DNA of 64,000 nucleotides from Scolanthus callimorphus (GCA_033964015.1 CM066912.1:30404532-30468531); one strand, 5' to 3'. Positions 51,359-62,097 are shown, counted from the stretch's first letter. Numbers and translations: made by a program. The notes: a model not told the origin generated them from the letters alone.

Positions 51359-51611
51359 GTATGCCCGTATTTAATTAACAATGTTGCATCCATAGCCTTA
51401 GCTATATAGCTACTGTAAATAGAGAGAACATATTATAGCTATACGTGGGAGTCCAGTGTAGTGAAGTATTGCTGATTGTATGATCACAATGTACAAATTT
51501 GAACATAAGAGCTTATTTACTAATAAGAGAAATACATATTAAGATTTTTGTGGATGTTTTGTATCATCTTCATTCTAACACTTACCCCAAGTCATCTTCT
51601 GTCATTCTCGC

Positions 51612-52190
51612 ACCCAGGTGCATTCTCAAACCCAGAGCTCCCCGGCTCTTTTCCTCGCAGGGGAGGCTCTGGTGACAGCCACTGACGCATGCGCGAGATT
51701 TAATACAGAGCCGCACAACCTCGTACCCAGAGCCCGTCATCTTTTGGCCAGCGGCAAGATTCAGGGCCCTTGGGGAATCCGATTTGTGAGCATGCGTGGT
51801 AGGTCAAAAACGTAACGAACTCTCATACAACAATCAAACCGGAAACCCAGAATCTGGGTTTTAAAAAAATCGATTCCCCAGAGCCCTGAATCTTGCCGCT
51901 GGCCAAAAGATGACGGGCTCTGGGTACGAGATTGAGAGCCGCAGAGAGAAGACCTTTCAGCGCATGCTCCAACGTTCAAAATCAGCCAATCAGCGAGGGC
52001 CCTCAAATGGCCGCCATCAGAGCCTCCCCTGCGAAGTGCAAGCCAAGGAGCTCTGGGTACGAGAATGACCCAGGTGGTGAGCCTCCCCTGTAGGAGTATG
52101 CGCTGAAAGGTCTTTCTCTCTGTGGCTCTGTATTAATTCTCGCGCATGCGTCAGTGGCTGTCACCACTTGGTTCGAGAATGGTCCTCTGT
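51612..52190. repeat. CTCTGG/CAGAGCC repeat copies with nested MITE
   Basis: AGGGGAGGCTCTGGTGACAG and its complement AGAGCCTCCCCTGCG flank the hairpin 51716-51934. Related copies are at 15380, 20672, 21170 and 29985. Confidence 0.65.
51716..51934. mobile_element. Hairpin MITE with 9-bp target duplication
   Basis: Inverted ends CAACCTCGTACCCAGAGC; AGAGCCGCA is duplicated at 51707-51715 and 51935-51943. Close relative of 20766-20986, inserted two bases away in another copy of the same host repeat. Confidence 0.85.
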
Positions 52191-53291
52191 GATTTTTCGG
52201 ATTTTGTGCAATTTTCAGAGAGCGAGAAATGGACAAGGAAAGTCTATAGGGCCTGTTTATGAGCCTGGTTAAACGGAAGATGTCTTTTGTTCAGTTTTCC
52301 TCAGAAAAAAGAAGTTTAGCCCGGTTATAACCAGGCCAGCCTGGGTCATGTAAAAATTTCAAGGTTGTCTCCAGATTTTTGAAATCATTGGGGTTGTTGT
52401 CCCTGCCCTTGTGTTAGATACAGGCCTGCTTGCAGGCGATTTGTGGATGGTGTTAGAAAGTTTGCCATATATTAGGTTTCTAATTAACGTGGAATTCAAT
52501 GACTGAAAGCTGAATTCGATAAAAACACAGTTTACACCTGCGCTCGAATCATTTCACTAAAATATCAAGTCTTTGCTATGGGATTCAAGAACAATTCATC
52601 ACTTAAATTTCATTTGTCGCTTCGTGACTCATGTGATATCAATTTTCATGTGGAATTTGCTGTGGAATTCACTTGTCATGTGATGAATTTATCATTCTAT
52701 AAAACTAATTATTTTCATAAAATCCTGCTATCTGCTTCATATTGAAAAAAGAAAGAATTGATAGAATCCAACTATATTTATTTGATGATTAAAAAGTAAT
52801 TTATTATACCTATTCGCATTCAAATAAAAAAAGTATTTTGACCACCTACTAAGGTTGTGTACATTTTTTCAATGGGAGGTGGTAAACAATCAACATCCTT
52901 CATGCATAGGCAACAGAAGCAAAAAACATGGGGGGGCACGGTACCAAAATATCAGAGACGTTTACTAAGAAGTTACTGAGTTTGTTGTTAGCCATAGAAC
53001 AACTTATTGTGGGGGCTAGTGCACCCCCCCCCCCCCCCCCAATTTCTACTGCCCATGTTGTGTCACATAGATGAGTGCTTGTGAAGCCCGAGTGATTACA
53101 CAGCACTTAATAAAACATGGAACATTCTAGAGACAGTTTTCAATTTTGACAACATCCAACCCTGATATTTTACATCAACATCAAAGACTATTTTACAAAA
53201 CCATATTTCACTGAGCATACACTACTACAGAAAAATGTTCTATGTACATCAAATATAATACTCTTTAGCTAAGTTTAGATTGATATTTGTG

Positions 53292-53381
53292 TTAGTCTTG
53301 TGGCTCTTCGACCAAATAGGCTTCCTCATTAATACGTGGCTTATTGGGATTATTCTCAATTAGCCAGTCTGCTAGCCAGAG
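53292..53381 (-). CDS. NME5: NME5 exon 5
   Basis: Encodes LWLADWLIENNPNKPRINEE to EEPQD, then TAA. Confidence 0.95.
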   Translation of the reverse strand, partial: LWLADWLIENNPNKPRINEEAYLVEEPQD

Positions 53382-55363
53382 CTGAAAAAAATACAAAGAA
53401 ACAATCTGAATATTAATTAGCCTGAATAAAAGCTGTCATCTCCCTACACACCAAATCATGTTACAGTCCGAGAAAAAACGACTAACACTGACTTCCAAAA
53501 ACGTGACTAAAAATTGTGTGATTTTCAGGACCTTGAGAAGCAAAGTTCCCCTCCTATTTAAAACTTATCCCCACTTTTGTATATGGAGTCCTGTCACTTT
53601 CCTTGGGTTTCTTTGCTCTTAAAGGGCCTCTCGCACGCTTAATATTCTTCCACCGTGGACATAAAATAAGTAAAATTGTAACCGTGAAAACACACATACA
53701 TTTGCCCGTAGTAATCAAAATAATCCTCAAGAGTAATAGGAAAACGTTTCAAGTGTTAGACAAATGAAATTCTAGGTTGTTTTGACCTGTTATCAAGAGG
53801 ATGGAATTGGATTGGGATTTGAGCTATTTTCTTGTCAGAGAAGTGACCAGCAAGCATGCAAGAGCCCCTTTAAACTTGGTGGGAAAGCTTGCTACTTCCC
53901 ATCTAATGCACCAGTATAACCAACATCAAACAGGTAAGATTTTGTTAATTAAAATACTTACAACTGGATCTGCAGGCTTTTTCTTGCATAGCTCAGTCAG
54001 TCCTTTTAGGAGTGTTGGGTTAACAGTTTTGGTCAGGTAGTCTTTGGCAGCTTGTCCAGATGACACAGGTTCTACTACAGCTGCAAACAAAAAGTATTCA
54101 TTAAATCTTAAATAGCTGCCCGTGTATATCCAGAAATTTGGGTAGGGTCACATGTTTTCTAAGATGCCTTTCAGTCGGTTTTTTTTTTAGCTTGAACTGG
54201 ATACTAGAAAACTAAACCCTGGGATAAGTGACCTTTCTGAGTTTCAAGTTCTCTTGCTGAAGGGACCTCATTTCTGGGACTTTGAGAAAGATATCTGAAG
54301 GTGGAATATGTTCTCACTTGCTCACTACCTCGTTAACATTTTATAATACCTAAAAGGTGTGACCAAGCTGAAAACTATGGTGATTTTGTATGTAAGCAAA
54401 GGTTTTATGGTTGGATGTCCTTCCTAGCACCAACCTATTCTGCAAACCACATTACATTACCAGTAAATTATCATTGTCGCTTCACTTACTATCAGGGAAG
54501 AAGAAATGTATCTCCCTTTCAGCACTTGTTGTCCCATCACTGCCATGTAGTGCATTCCGTGTACTGTCTGTACCATATATAGCTCGTAAACTATCACAGG
54601 AAGCAAGAACAGAAACTATAAGTTGGAATCACACAATACAAGTTAGCCTTTGGCCCTAACTATGCAGCTTACATACTCAGGTATTGTGTGGTTCCAGAAA
54701 ATATCCATACCCCCACCACGGAAAGGTGTTGAAAAGTGACCCCCCCCCCCCACCCCTCTGGAATTTCCAAGGAAAAATACAGTATTTGTATGGAAATGAT
54801 CAGGTAAATTGACTCCCCCACCCCTCCGGAATTTGCAATGCCCTTCCGTAGGGGGGTATGGATAATATCTGGAACCACATATATGCATGTGCCATTAAAA
54901 CCATGTTGCTCACCTTTCTGGTGCTTGGTCTCTTGCTTTCTGTGTATTTGTGGGCCCTATAAGCTGCCTCCAGTAAGAAATTGCATTTTCTCTTGCCAAT
55001 AAAAGAGCCATGATTGGCCCACTACTCATGTACGCCACCAGACTGGGGAAAAACATCTTGCCATAGTGCTCAGCGTAAAAGTCACTTGTTTGTTCTGGAG
55101 TAAGATTAACTCTTCTTTTCTAGATATTTTCAAATAGATAAAATGTAAGGTGAAATAAATCTAGCTTCCCATCGAAAAGTGACAAAAAGGAAATTGTGTA
55201 AAAAGAGAAAGTTTTTTACCTGTAAAATTGTGAACCCATGTTGCAAGATAATTTCCTCAATTTCGTCGCTTTTATGAACAGCATCAGGCTTTATAAGAGC
55301 CAAAGTCGTCTCTATACATATAGCAGGAGACGATAGGACCCCTGATTTCGCTTCAGCAGGCAT
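53292..55363 (-). CDS. NME5: NME5, nucleoside diphosphate kinase family member 5
   Basis: Five exons (55363-55220, 55119-54914, 54590-54490, 54080-53962, 53381-53292) join in phase to 219 codons; human NME5 has 212. The NDK domain begins ETTLALIKPDAVHKSDEIEE and continues with EHYGKMFFPSLVAYMSSGP and SLRAIYGTDSTRNALHG, where the catalytic His is usually in NxxHG. A DPY30-like C-terminal helix pair follows (GQAAKDYLTKTVNPTLLKGL, DWLIENNPNKPR). In vertebrates NME5 is an axonemal, radial-spoke-associated protein of cilia and sperm. The same role is inferred here. Confidence 0.95.
53962..54080 (-). CDS. NME5: NME5 exon 4
   Basis: Encodes TVVEPVSSGQAAKDYL to KKKPADPV; phase 1 to 0. Confidence 0.95.
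54490..54590 (-). CDS. NME5: NME5 exon 3
   Basis: Encodes SLRAIYGTDSTRNALHGSDG to FFFPD; phase 2 to 1; carries the presumptive active-site histidine. Confidence 0.95.
54686..54879. repeat. Hairpin MITE in NME5 intron 2
   Basis: GTGTGGTTCCAGAAAATATCC and its near-complement face each other with inner CCTCTGGAATTTCC/GGAATTTGC arms and C-rich tracts. Confidence 0.72.
54914..55119 (-). CDS. NME5: NME5 exon 2
   Basis: Starts KRRVNLTPEQTSDFYAEH, ends KARDQAPE plus two bases; phase 0 to 2. Confidence 0.95.
55220..55363 (-). CDS. NME5: NME5 exon 1
   Basis: 48 codons from ATG 55363 (MPAEAKSGVLSSPAIC) to GFTILQ; phase 0; donor GTAAAA. Confidence 0.92.
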
Positions 55364-55703
55364 ATTTACTACAAAAATGTTCGATTTCCGTGCAGATAAT
55401 AAACGTCGTTTTCACTCTTTTCGGTTTTCAAAACAAAATGGCGGACAGTATATACTTCTTGTTGTCATGACTACTTTAGGAATAGAAAGTTCCGCTGACC
55501 CAAAAGACTCGCATTACCCATAAACCCTTGCAAAACCCGTGTGTTATAACAAAATACCCAGCATGCTTTTCGATCGCAAAACGTAAGGAAACGTTTCCCC
55601 ACAATGCCTTGCGAACTGTAGTCGCCATTTTGAAACTTCTAAAGAAGAAAGCGGCTCAATCCTAACAACAAATTCGTATCTTTAAGAAGAAGAAGGAGAA
55701 AAT
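55364..55703. promoter_or_regulatory. Divergent NME5/SNRPE promoter interval
   Basis: Only 340 bases separate the two start codons. AAAATGGCGG at about 55436 and CGCCATTTT at about 55624 are YY1-like words in opposite orientation. No TATA box is evident. A shared bidirectional promoter is inferred from spacing and orientation. Confidence 0.65.
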
Positions 55704-55754
55704 ATGGCGGCATACAAAGGGCAGAAAGTTCAGAAAGTTATGGTTCAACCTATT
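55704..55754 (+). CDS. SNRPE: SNRPE exon 1
   Basis: [17 protein letters not shown]; phase 0; donor GTATCC. Confidence 0.95.
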
Positions 55755-58700
55755 GTATCCTTTTGTCTGATTTTTTAACGTTTCGATGGGTGATTGTCAA
55801 AGCAAACGCTTCGGCATTCGAGCACGTGTTTAAGTCCGAGATAATTTTTGATAATTTTACTTGCTTTTTTATACCGTTGATTACCACTTATTGATATACA
55901 TGTTAGTTTATTTTATATGTCCTTGATGTCTGGAAAATCGAGTGAAAATTAGGTGTTATACTAGTGGTTTTTATAGAACCTAAGTAACTTAAGTTGGCGG
56001 TTGTTGGGGTAAAACTAGTGACCCCTCTGTCAGAGTAAAATGCTCTGGACGATCGCTCTGGAATGGTTTAACGTTACAACTGTTACAGGCTTGCCTGAAC
56101 ATCTACATACAACTGTTACAGTTTCATAGTTTTACTCCCAAGATTAAACCCTGAATTAAAGAGCTTTCATTTCTTTGTGATCAAAAGCGAAATTGTCTTG
56201 ATGAGAAAAAGGAGTTTCAAAATGTCTAAACTATCCAGCAGCCTTTTATGTCAGATACTACCATTTGCGTCCATCCATGAAGTTTGGCGATTTTTTCGTG
56301 TTATGTATCAGTCAATTCCAGCGGTGACCATGCCCCCCCCCCCCCCCCCCCCCGGGGCTTTTGGTCTTTCATAAAAATAAAACTGAAAATTCCCCGCCCC
56401 CGGGCTAGCAAAAATGCAGAATACCCCACGGCGGGGAACACAAAAAACGGAAAAATGCCCCACCCCCGGGACGAGAAAAAGACGGTAACTGCGTGACAAA
56501 GCTTCACAACAAAAACTTCAACTCCATTTATACTGTCCGAGCATTTACAATTCGTTTTTAAATGTGCTTTAGTTTTCTCGTCTTTGAACGAGTTCTCATT
56601 TCACTGAAAGTGAGACAAAATATAAATAAAGAGGTGACATTCCTAGGCCATTCGCGGTTGTAGCCATTTTTAGCTGCATCTCTCAATGCGAAATTTACCT
56701 TTATTCTATTTGCAGAGCAACTATTTAACAGTAATATGTTACTTGACTTTTTGCGAAATTGGAACTCTGTTTATAGTGTCAATTCATTTTTATGAATTGC
56801 GAAATCTGTTTCTTCTCTATAGAAGACGTTAACTGTGAAATGTGCAAATGTGTCAGTCTCCAAACGTGGTGTATACGGGCCATGCTCTGCATTATATTTT
56901 ATGTGGCGTTATGTTCTGTAACTGGGTTGTAGTTCGCAAAACCCGACGCGCTTGAGATGAGAAAACCAAAATTCCCCACCCCCTCCCCGGGGAAAAACAA
57001 TTCCCGACCCCGGGGCCAGCAAAATTTTCAAAATTCCCCACCCCAGGGAAGGCACTGGTGTGCAAATGCCCCACGGTGTCCGGGGGGGATGGTCACCGCT
57101 GGAATTGACTGATACATTAGTTTATGTTTCAAACATGGATGTTTTGTGGAGAAGTTGTCACCTTTCTTGCTTGTTGATTGGCTGCAGTTTTTGCACTTTT
57201 TTTAGCCAATCAGAGAGCAAGAAACGTGACTACTTTCAACAAAACATGCAAGTTTGAAAAGTAAACAAATGCAAAAAATCGTCACTCTTGAATGTCTTTC
57301 TTTGAAAGACATTCAAGTTTTCCTTGTGTTTGTCTGGATGCCAACATAATTTTGCTGCATTACATTAATATAATGGTGCTCTTTTCCAAACTTGAGCAGT
57401 CTTTCTTCTTAAAACTCAATGTTTAGATTATTTTCAAACCTGAAAGAAATGTGATGTTCATAAGTGCGAATTATCCTATTCCTTGACTTGTATTTCAGAA
57501 CCTTATTTTTAGGTATCTTCAAAATGTAAGTATTTACTGCCCTATTCAGTTGAGTGTGGAATGGCAATAGTTTTGTGTCTCAAAAAGCATGTTGTCAAGG
57601 CCGGTTCATAATGTTGTCAAGGAATGTTGTGACAAAGTTTCAAAATCAGCTTAAGTTTTTGACATTCTAATCATACTTAAATTGCAGAGGTCAAGAGTCC
57701 AGATTTGGCTTTACGAGCAGGTCAATATGAGAATTGAAGGACACATCATTGTAAGTAAAGCAATTGGTTTTCAACCTTGGAAGTCATCACTTCCTTTAGC
57801 AATTTTTTAGATTTCAGCTACAGTCGAAGCTCTCGTAAGCGACCACCTCGGGAACTGAAAATTGCAGTTGTTAACGGAGCTGGTCGCTTACGAGAACGGC
57901 TCTTGTAAGCGACCACCAAGTGGCTTCCTACTTGAAAAATAGGTGTTGGTCGCTTACAAGAGCTTAGTAGTACAATAAATCTAGAAAATATCATGTGATA
58001 CTAATGCTTAAAATAGTTTAATTTATTTTCCGACTTTAATTAAGAATAGATAACTGCAAATGTAGATAGAAAATAGCATTTCACCGGTGCAGCTTGTATC
58101 AGTTTAGATATTTATGAGGTGATGACTGATGTTTTAAAGACAAAAAGTATTGTGGTCGCCTACGAGAGCTTAAAAACAATAGAAAATCTCTGCTGGTGAT
58201 TTGAAATTGTGGTCGCTAACGGAGCTGGTCGCATTGATAAGGCGGTCGCTTACAAGAGCTTTAAATAACAGAGTTTATGTGACATTTCAAACGGGGTTTC
58301 AGGAAAATGGTCGTTATGGGAGTTGGTCGCTTACGAGAGTGGTCGCACAGAGAGCTTCGACTGTATTGTCTGTAGTAACAGCAATAACTGAATAGTTGGG
58401 GAAACAAAAGGAAGTAATTTTCAAAGATCCTTAGGACTGCTGTGGACTATCTTGGTAAAATTGTGTGTTGTTATCTACTGTACCTAGCTCATGAGAAAGT
58501 TGAAATCAGATCAACAAAACAATGCCTTGAGTTACCTTAACTACTGTTGCTAAGCTGTATTCTAGTTGAGATGCACTGAGGCAAACTATGTTATTGCACA
58601 AAGGTAACTTTTCTTTGAAAATTCTTAATTTTGTTTAAGGGATTTGATGAGTACATGAATCTAGTCCTGGATGACGCAGAAGAAGTACACCTCAAAACCA

Positions 58701-59898
58701 AGAACAGGAGACCATTAGGTGAGAAAGTGTATGTAACTAACAAGGATGGCAGGGGGGCTGAGTTTAGTGAAAATGTATGAAAACTTGGTCAAATGTGGGA
58801 GGCTAAATTGAAATCAACATGTTTGTTGATTTCTTTTAATTCTGAGCCCTGTTAGTATTTTACTTTACGATGGATCTTCTCATAATTGTGATGGAATTCA
58901 AAGCAACCAAATTCAGCTGTTTGCATCCGAGCGTAGACCACTAGGGAGAATAGATCATCTTTAGGGAGCAGGTCAAAACACATGCCCCAGATTAAAAGCT
59001 TATTTACCCATGGACAATTCATCAGCTAAGAGTTACAATTATTATTTATTATAAAAGAGAAACTAACTATACTTTAATCCTAACTACTTTAACTATAATT
59101 ACAAACTATGATTAAAAGCTGCTTTCCACGAATGCTGTGCACTAAAGTGTTTACTTAAGGTGGCTCCCGAGTATTTATTTCAGAAATAGACCTCAACTTC
59201 TAGCGTACGTTTGACCCTGAAAAAATCTTCCGATTTCCATAATTGTTCTCACAGAGCTTAAGCAACCTCTGCACTACCAAATGGTGTAGTTCATTTGATA
59301 TATTAAGCTCATCTGTCTTGGGTATTTTAAATTTTCCAAAGGAGGTGTTTTTAGAATAATTGTTATAACTTGAAAATTCGAGCGTGAATGCTCTTACTAC
59401 TCTTCCCAGTAGACCGTTACACCTCTCGATTTTTCTGCCCGCCGGCAGCTGTCTAAAATTGATCGGGTGATCAACTTTTTTGTACCACGTGATGGGTTGC
59501 TTATGTACCACGTGATCAACCGTTTTGGGTGCAGAGGTTGCTTAAGCTCTGTGAAAACAATTATGGAAATCGGAATATTTTTTCAGGGTCAAACATACGC
59601 TAGAAGTTGAGGTCTATTTCTGCAATAAATACTCGGGAGCCACCTTAATAAGCGATACCTTTCCAGGGCTTGATCTTAACTTTGAACGTAATAGTCAAAT
59701 GCAAACAGCTGTATGGTACACAACCGCTGGACTAGAGGTTGGAGGACCTTACAGACAGCATTTGGATAAAGTAAACTGCTGATGCACAGTAGTTCCATGT
59801 CCTGAATTTCTCTAAGATTTGTTATCTCTTTCGTTCCAGGAAGGATCTTAATAAAGGGAGACAATATCACTCTACTCATGAATGCAACACCAAGCTAA
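55704..59898 (+). CDS. SNRPE: SNRPE, small nuclear ribonucleoprotein E (Sm-E)
   Basis: Five exons (55704-55754, 57499-57525, 57688-57750, 58640-58718, 59840-59898) give 92 codons plus stop, the same length as human SNRPE. It contains [20 protein letters not shown], the Sm1 motif with [20 protein letters not shown], and the Sm2 motif [14 protein letters not shown]. Sm-E is one of the seven core proteins of the spliceosomal U1, U2, U4 and U5 snRNPs and binds U-rich RNA in the ring. Introns 1 and 4 are inflated by transposons. Confidence 0.98.
56258..57290. mobile_element. Outer hairpin MITE in SNRPE intron 1
   Basis: ACTACCATTTGCGTCCATCC and TGAAGTTTGGCGATTTTTT at the left, with AAAAATCGTCACTCTTGA and AAACATGGATGTTTTG/AAAACATGCAAGTTTG at the right, match the 11692 and 17231 family. 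It is split by the element 56304-57116. Confidence 0.65.
56304..57116. mobile_element. Nested Harbinger-like MITE
   Basis: Inverted ends TGTATCAGTCAATTCCAGCG with TTA duplicated at 56301-56303 and 57117-57119. The ends resemble those of 5971-6574. Inside are several variants of AAAATTCCCCRCCCCCGGG in both orientations. Confidence 0.82.
57499..57525 (+). CDS. SNRPE: SNRPE exon 2 (micro-exon)
   Basis: 27 bases, NLIFRYLQN; phase 0 to 0; donor GTAAGT. Confidence 0.95.
57688..57750 (+). CDS. SNRPE: SNRPE exon 3
   Basis: [19 protein letters not shown] then II; phase 0 to 0. Confidence 0.97.
57831..58363. mobile_element. pogo/Tigger-like MITE, copy 2
   Basis: Same length and same order of internal blocks as copy 1, flanked by TA at 57829-57830 and 58364-58365. 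It lies in intron 3 of SNRPE. Confidence 0.82.
58640..58718 (+). CDS. SNRPE: SNRPE exon 4
   Basis: [20 protein letters not shown] to RRPL; phase 0 to 1. Confidence 0.97.
59159..59644. mobile_element. TTAA-target hairpin MITE in SNRPE intron 4
   Basis: Inverted ends GGTGGCTCCCGAGTATTTAT, flanked by TTAA at 59155-59158 and 59645-59648, with arms of about 120 bases. TTAA targets are typical of piggyBac and Kolobok; superfamily is inference. Confidence 0.82.
59840..59898 (+). CDS. SNRPE: SNRPE exon 5
   Basis: [19 protein letters not shown] and TAA; completes the Sm2 motif. Confidence 0.97.
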
Positions 59899-60615
59899 AA
59901 ATATCCAGCACTAAAATCTACGTCCAGTAACATGGCTAAACTGCAAGTACAAACTTTTTTTTACTAAGAAAACATTACCAGGAGACTACAAAGAAGTGTG
60001 AAGCGAAGACGAATTCAAAGGTGAAGGAAGTGCATGAATCCAGGAGAAATGTTAGAAGTGTATTATTTGCTATTAGAAAATAGAAACAGACACAAGTCCC
60101 ATGTGCAGAGATGCCAACTCTCACATTTTGCATGAGACTCACATATTTTAGCCTTATCTCCTGTTTTTTTCATTATTTTCATTCATTTACTGTATTTCTC
60201 CCACATTTTGATGGGCTGTTCTCATACAGTTGTTGTATTTCCGCTAAAGTCTTCCACTTTGCTATTCAATCGGGTCGGCATCTCTGAATATGGGTCATTG
60301 TATGATCATTTGCAGTTGAATTTGTTGTAAAAGCGAAAATCTAAAGAATTTAGCAAGTCTGTGCTGTCTATGAAAAGCCAAAGTGAGTTATAGAAAGGAA
60401 ATAGGACATGACAATCCTGGATTGTTTGAACTTTCTTAGACATGTGATTCGTGTTGTAATTGCATATCCTTGCCTCCAAGAGTATAGATTGACAGCACAG
60501 CATTGCCAAAAACAAAGCACAGATCCCTGCGATGCTATGAATTTGGCTGTAAAAAAATTGTAGTTGTTCCTTCGTAAATTATTTTCAAGAGAGGTGGAGA
60601 GCTTTTCCATTTTTG
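59899..60615. other. Downstream of SNRPE, no gene seen
   Basis: Probably includes the SNRPE 3' untranslated region. No coding segment or structured repeat identified. Confidence 0.4.
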
Positions 60616-61182
60616 GAAAGGGGTGTATTTTCCCAATTGAAATCGGAATTTTTGCAGAAACCCATCCATTGGAAAAACCAAGTTCCTCATGGCACAAAAA
60701 GAATCATGCATCTGTATTTAAAGCCTGGTATACATGTGTGACTGAGTAGCAACATTATAACACACACACTTTGTAACTGCAACAGGTTGTTACAGTAATG
60801 TGAACCAAGCTTGATTAATACCCACATAACTGTCACACTTCCAAGTTCAAGTTCAAATGCATTAGGTTGACTAATTCTTTTTGAGCTACATATAGTTCAG
60901 AGTAGCATGCGTTTTGCACATATATCTACATTGTAGCATGGCAGGTCACAAAAGCAATGTGATGGTAATGGACTGTTCCATTTGATATCTGGATTTTTGT
61001 ATTTAACCCTGGAATTTCCACAGGGCCTTTCTTGTTGCCCCAAAATTTCCAGAAGGCATTCATTTTCCCAATTGAAATCGGAATTTTTGCAGAAACCCAT
61101 CCATTGGAAAAACCAAGTTCCTCATGGCACAAAAAGAATCATGCATCTGTATTTAAAGCCTGGTATACATGTGTGACTGTGT
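60616..61182. repeat. Direct repeat pair of about 120 bp
   Basis: The block TTCCCAATTGAAATCGGAAT to TACATGTGTGACTG occurs at about 60627-60745 and again at 61067-61180 with near identity. The spacer contains CCTGGAATTTCCACAGGG words like those at 28000. Confidence 0.82.
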
Positions 61183-61262
61183 GACTTCAGCCCTTGGGCT
61201 GCTATATGACATTTTTAATAAACATATCTATCTATATCTATCTATCTATCTATCTATCATTC
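61183..61262. repeat. Retroelement tail with ATCT microsatellite
   Basis: CTTGGGCTGCTATATGACA is followed by TTTTAATAAACATATCTATC and ATCT repeats, like the tail of a CR1-type LINE. Fragment only. Confidence 0.5.
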
Positions 61263-61420
61263 TGGATTTTCCTCAGGGGTTTGCTTCTAATTTCAGCAGT
61301 TGTTGTGTCAAAAAATCTTTTTTTTGGAATAGGCCACCTCCAATGAGCGTTTGAGTACATTTTGTACCATTGTATTCTAGCTGAGCCTTATTATGCAAAG
61401 GAAACTGTTACTGAGTGCTT

Positions 61421-62011
61421 GCAGAAACATATAACTTAGTTGAAACATGTAACGGTTAACCAAGCTGTGGATTATTTGTATCGAGTTTATGACCATATTT
61501 GGTCAATAATGAACTCTCGACTGCTAGCCCAAGCAGGTTTTCTTCATAATATCTCATTTTTCAAAGTAGAGCAAAAGTGGTAAGTGATAATATAATAACA
61601 TCTAACAACTTGAAGCCTTTCAACAACATTGTTTTAAAAATCTGTTCAATTGTTTATTCTGCGAATATTCCGCAGCTCGGCACTAAAGCAATGTATGTGT
61701 GTTGCATGTTTCAACTCACTTAGGCCAGTTTTAAACGTCGAACGTAATTCTGTCGCGCTAAATAGATTAGGTTCATTAGCCAGTAAAAACAAGTAATTTC
61801 GATAGGAGTGATTTTATGAGGTTAGTATAGCATGTCTGGCGAATTGAGAAGATCTCAGCCCTGATTTTAAAAGTGCTGGCACGGCAGATAGTGCCGTTCC
61901 TAATGCAAATGAGCTCAAGACAATAGCTCTAACTAACTAAACAATGGGACATTGACATTTAGTGCGACAAGAATTAAGTGCGACGTCTAAAACTAGCCTT
62001 ATACGTTTCTG
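61421..62011. repeat. Dispersed repeat, copy 2, interrupted
   Basis: Matches copy 1 through TTTCAACTCACTTA, then resumes at TTATACGTTTCTGG after the 276-bp element 61723-61998. Confidence 0.85.
61723..61998. mobile_element. Harbinger-like MITE with exact empty site
   Basis: Inverted ends GGCCAGTTTTAAACGTCG and CGACGTCTAAAACTAGCC with TTA duplicated at 61720-61722 and 61999-62001. The uninterrupted copy at 34130-34142 shows the pre-insertion site. Confidence 0.9.
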
Positions 62012-62097
62012 GCGCTTGTTAATAGAGTGATTCTCTTTCATAGTTGACATGGGTGTAGCCAGGTGCTCCTTTCCAGCTTTCCGATTTTTTTTTCTTA

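Larger units (their letters stand above)
45453..49973 (+). mobile_element. Ngaro-type tyrosine-recombinase retrotransposon, near intact
   Basis: 4.5 kb in the sense orientation inside intron 37. Split direct repeats are arranged A1 (45453-45590), coding region, B1 (49531-49653), A2 (49654-49791), B2 (49851-49973), the arrangement that defines Ngaro in the DIRS order. Three long frames are intact: gag-like, RT plus RNase H, and tyrosine recombinase. No methyltransferase domain was seen, as expected for Ngaro. Identity of paired repeats by eye is nearly complete, which suggests a young insertion. No target duplication is seen, as expected for recombinase-mediated integration. Confidence 0.92.
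51359..53291. other. Convergent intergenic region
   Basis: Lies between the 3' ends of the IRAG-like gene and NME5. It contains repeats at 51612-52190 and a poly-C run at about 53024. Both 3' untranslated regions should be here; no clear AATAAA was fixed for either gene. Confidence 0.5.

Noticed and set aside
45453..49973. A1/A2 and B1/B2 as long terminal repeats of an LTR retrotransposon
   Set aside because: The repeats are split and interleaved (A1, B1-A2-B2), and the third frame is a tyrosine recombinase rather than a DDE integrase.
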